From positions 1 to 13,844 of the forward strand of contig JAJRTM010000052.1 of NCBI GenBank assembly GCA_024278285.1: a stretch of DNA of 13,844 nt, given 5' to 3'. The position numbers were made by a program, and so were the translations under genes. The DNA comes from Planctomycetota bacterium. Its GTDB lineage: Bacteria > Planctomycetota > Planctomycetia > Planctomycetales > Planctomycetaceae. Each line of letters opens with the position of its first letter. Within the stretch, counting starts at the first letter, position 1. The notes beneath the pieces are model-generated. The model was given only the letters and a program-made list of their open reading frames with translations, was not told where the DNA came from and searched no databases. Of this stretch, positions 12,382 to 13,844 are shown piece after piece.

Positions 12382-13176
12382 TATCTTTCACGTAACAAAG
12401 CTGCTTATGATCGCCTGGCGAAACAAGGTTCTATTTTCGCTAAATGTGCGAGCGATGAAGAATGTCAACGACCGCTTACTACTCTTGATTCACGCGGTTG
12501 GCTGCCCGCATCGGTGGCAGGACTCAATGTGCTTTGTTTAGCTGCGGGAGGCGGTTGGCAAAGTATTTTGTATGCAGCCGCCGGGGCGAATGTGACCGTT
12601 GTTGATCTCAGCCCGGAGATGCTCGCGCTCGATCATCGTGAAGCAGACCATCGTGGCTATTCGCTTCGATTACTTGAAACTTCAATGGATGATCTTCACG
12701 AGTTGGCGGATGAATCGTTTGATATTGTCCATCATCCGGTCAGCACCTGTTACGTTCCGAAAGTTGCACCGGTGTTTGCGGAAGTTGGCCGTGTCTTGAA
12801 GCCGGAAGGAATTTATATTTCCCAGCACAAGCAGCCAGTCAGTTTACAGGTAAGCGAGCGAGATTCGCGAGATCGATACATTATTGGTATCGAATATTAT
12901 CGCGAAGGACCGCTTCCTAAAGTGGAGGATCAGTCGTATCGAGAACCGGGAGCGTTGGAGTTCCTTCATCGCACGGAAGAAATCCTGGGTGGCATCTGCG
13001 AAGCGGGCATGGTCATCGAAGCGTTCAGTGAACCAAAACGAGCCAACAAAAATGCAACCCCCGGCGACTTCCGTCACCGGGGCAACTACATCGCTCCATA
13101 CTACCGCATCAAAGCGAGAAAAGTAATCAGCCACGATAAAAACAGCTCGACTTCCTCTAATCTCTTGATTCCATAG
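12376..13176 (+). CDS. Class I SAM-dependent methyltransferase
   Basis: 266 residues. The Rossmann-type methyltransferase core shows motif I NVLCLAAGGGWQS (51-63), where AAGGG replaces the usual GxGxG. The acidic end of strand beta-2 is VTVVDLSPEML (73-83), followed by SMDDLHEL (103-110), FDIVHHPVSTCYV (115-127) and the post-motif VGRVLKPEGIYIS (137-149). It is soluble. The C-terminal portion (150-245) probably binds the acceptor (RGNYIAPYYRIKARK), which is unknown. The first 23 residues (NKAAYDRLAKQGSIFAK) look native. The start ATG 12376 lies in the 10-bp extension of repeat C and has no Shine-Dalgarno, so translation may be leaderless or depend on the repeat. No operon partner is seen; the nearest gene on the same strand ends 149 bp upstream. 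Confidence 0.88.
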   Translation: MDYLSRNKAAYDRLAKQGSIFAKCASDEECQRPLTTLDSRGWLPASVAGLNVLCLAAGGGWQSILYAAAGANVTVVDLSPEMLALDHREADHRGYSLRLLETSMDDLHELADESFDIVHHPVSTCYVPKVAPVFAEVGRVLKPEGIYISQHKQPVSLQVSERDSRDRYIIGIEYYREGPLPKVEDQSYREPGALEFLHRTEEILGGICEAGMVIEAFSEPKRANKNATPGDFRHRGNYIAPYYRIKARKVISHDKNSSTSSNLLIP

Positions 13177-13378
13177 CCCGTTTATTTTTAGTTACTGTTG
13201 AGTCGGATTCGCGTCGCTCAAACACGTGATTGTTCCGCTTGATTTTTATTGCCTGCTGACTGGACAGCGAGTAATTTATTAACGTACGATGGATACTACC
13301 TGTTGGGTAATGTCAACAATTTTTGTCGATTTTATCCTTGAGTTCCCCGCTACACGCCTACTACGGATCGAAACGATC

Positions 13379-13844
13379 ATGATTCAAGAATTACGAAATG
13401 GTTTGCTTGTCGCCTGTCTGCTTATTGTAACCTGTTCATCAACAAGCATGGCTGCCAACTGGGAAGTCGGCTTGTCGCGGTTGGATATTACCCCGACCGA
13501 ACCGCTTCGGCTTTCAGGTTACGGCAATCGTACCAAACCTTTCGAAGGGATAGATACTCCGCTTAACGTCCGCTGCATGGCAATGCGTACTGCGGGGAAT
13601 AACGAAAAAGAGCAGGGGCTGATTCATATTCTGCTCTCCGTCGATACCATCGGTTTCCCTGCTGAGTTGACCACGGAAATCCTGAAACTCGTCGAGAAAA
13701 AGCATCCGGTTTCACGGGAGCGTTTTGTCATTTGCTGCACGCATTCACATACAACGCCTCATATTCCCAGAGCGTTGGTGAATATCTTCACGATCCCGGT
13801 CACAAAACAGGAAGATGAAAAGCTGCTTGCTTATTCCAATTTCG
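13379..13844 (+). CDS. Secreted neutral/alkaline ceramidase-like protein, N-terminal part (runs off the window)
   Basis: The frame is open from ATG 13379 to the last base (155 codons), so the 3' end is missing. The N-terminus MIQELRNGLLVACLLIVTCSSTSMAA looks like a secretion signal cleaved near residues 25-26. The mature part starts NWEVGLSRLDITPTEPLRLSGYGNR (27-51), then GIDTPLNVRCMAMR (57-70), LLSVDTIGF (85-93) and CCTHSHTTPHIP (119-130). These agree with the start of the neutral ceramidase N-terminal domain family (metal-binding THSH, DITP and GY.NR motifs), which is common in Planctomycetes and often not specific for ceramide. The gap before it (13177-13378, 202 bp) holds no gene, and only a weak GGATCGA sits near the start codon. 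Substrate unknown. Confidence 0.82.
   Translation, partial: MIQELRNGLLVACLLIVTCSSTSMAANWEVGLSRLDITPTEPLRLSGYGNRTKPFEGIDTPLNVRCMAMRTAGNNEKEQGLIHILLSVDTIGFPAELTTEILKLVEKKHPVSRERFVICCTHSHTTPHIPRALVNIFTIPVTKQEDEKLLAYSNF

Noticed and set aside
13381..13440. Lipoprotein signal (LVAC at residues 10-13 of the ceramidase-like protein)
   Set aside because: The stretch before the Cys is too short and not hydrophobic enough; cleavage after SMA or SMAA fits better.

Overview
The window reads as a stretch of chromosome from a member of the Planctomycetes (Planctomycetota). Three family types support this: a DUF1559-type pseudopilin with an N-terminal methylation motif, a TAT-exported Gfo/Idh/MocA oxidoreductase ending in the 'DLSPKSYSFDAE...PGVTPLI' tail typical of that phylum, and an ECF sigma/anti-sigma pair followed by a planctomycete-style periplasmic protein. 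Base composition looks moderate and the gene order is loose, with short runs of co-directional genes. No phage genes, transposase, CRISPR array, tRNA or rRNA were seen.

Layout. 1-256: the tail of an unrecognised gene in uncertain frame. 279-2476 (+): a pseudopilin followed by two nearly identical membrane-anchored proteins made by a 681-bp tandem duplication. 2477-3620: a short-chain dehydrogenase on the minus strand, bracketed by two direct copies of an 86-bp dispersed repeat. 3778-5551 (+): TAT-exported oxidoreductase, an inverted-repeat element, an intrinsic terminator and a small acidic-tailed protein. 5807-6730 (+): ribF. 6737-9300 (-): a three-gene regulatory unit reading ECF sigma factor, membrane anti-sigma factor, then a membrane-anchored helical protein. 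9523-12226 (+): an EboE-like TIM-barrel protein, a small membrane protein, and a multi-pass acyltransferase-type membrane protein. 12286-13176 (+): a third copy of the 86-bp repeat, then a SAM methyltransferase whose start codon abuts the repeat. 13379-end (+): the start of a secreted neutral-ceramidase-like protein that runs off the window.

How the genes fit together. Only two groups look functionally linked: the pilin plus its duplicated partners (probably co-transcribed) and the sigma/anti-sigma/helical-protein unit. The remainder are mostly stand-alone metabolic or envelope genes.

The most unusual structure is the 86-bp repeat (2558-2643, 3535-3620, 12286-12371). All three copies have the same length with no indels and can form hairpins. 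Copies A and B flank the dehydrogenase in direct orientation, like a cassette. Copies B and C face each other as inverted repeats about 8.7 kb apart, each sitting directly at the 5' end of an outward-reading gene. The second notable structure is the 681-bp duplication, whose junction reuses the pilin's 3' end out of frame as the C-terminus of the duplicated protein.
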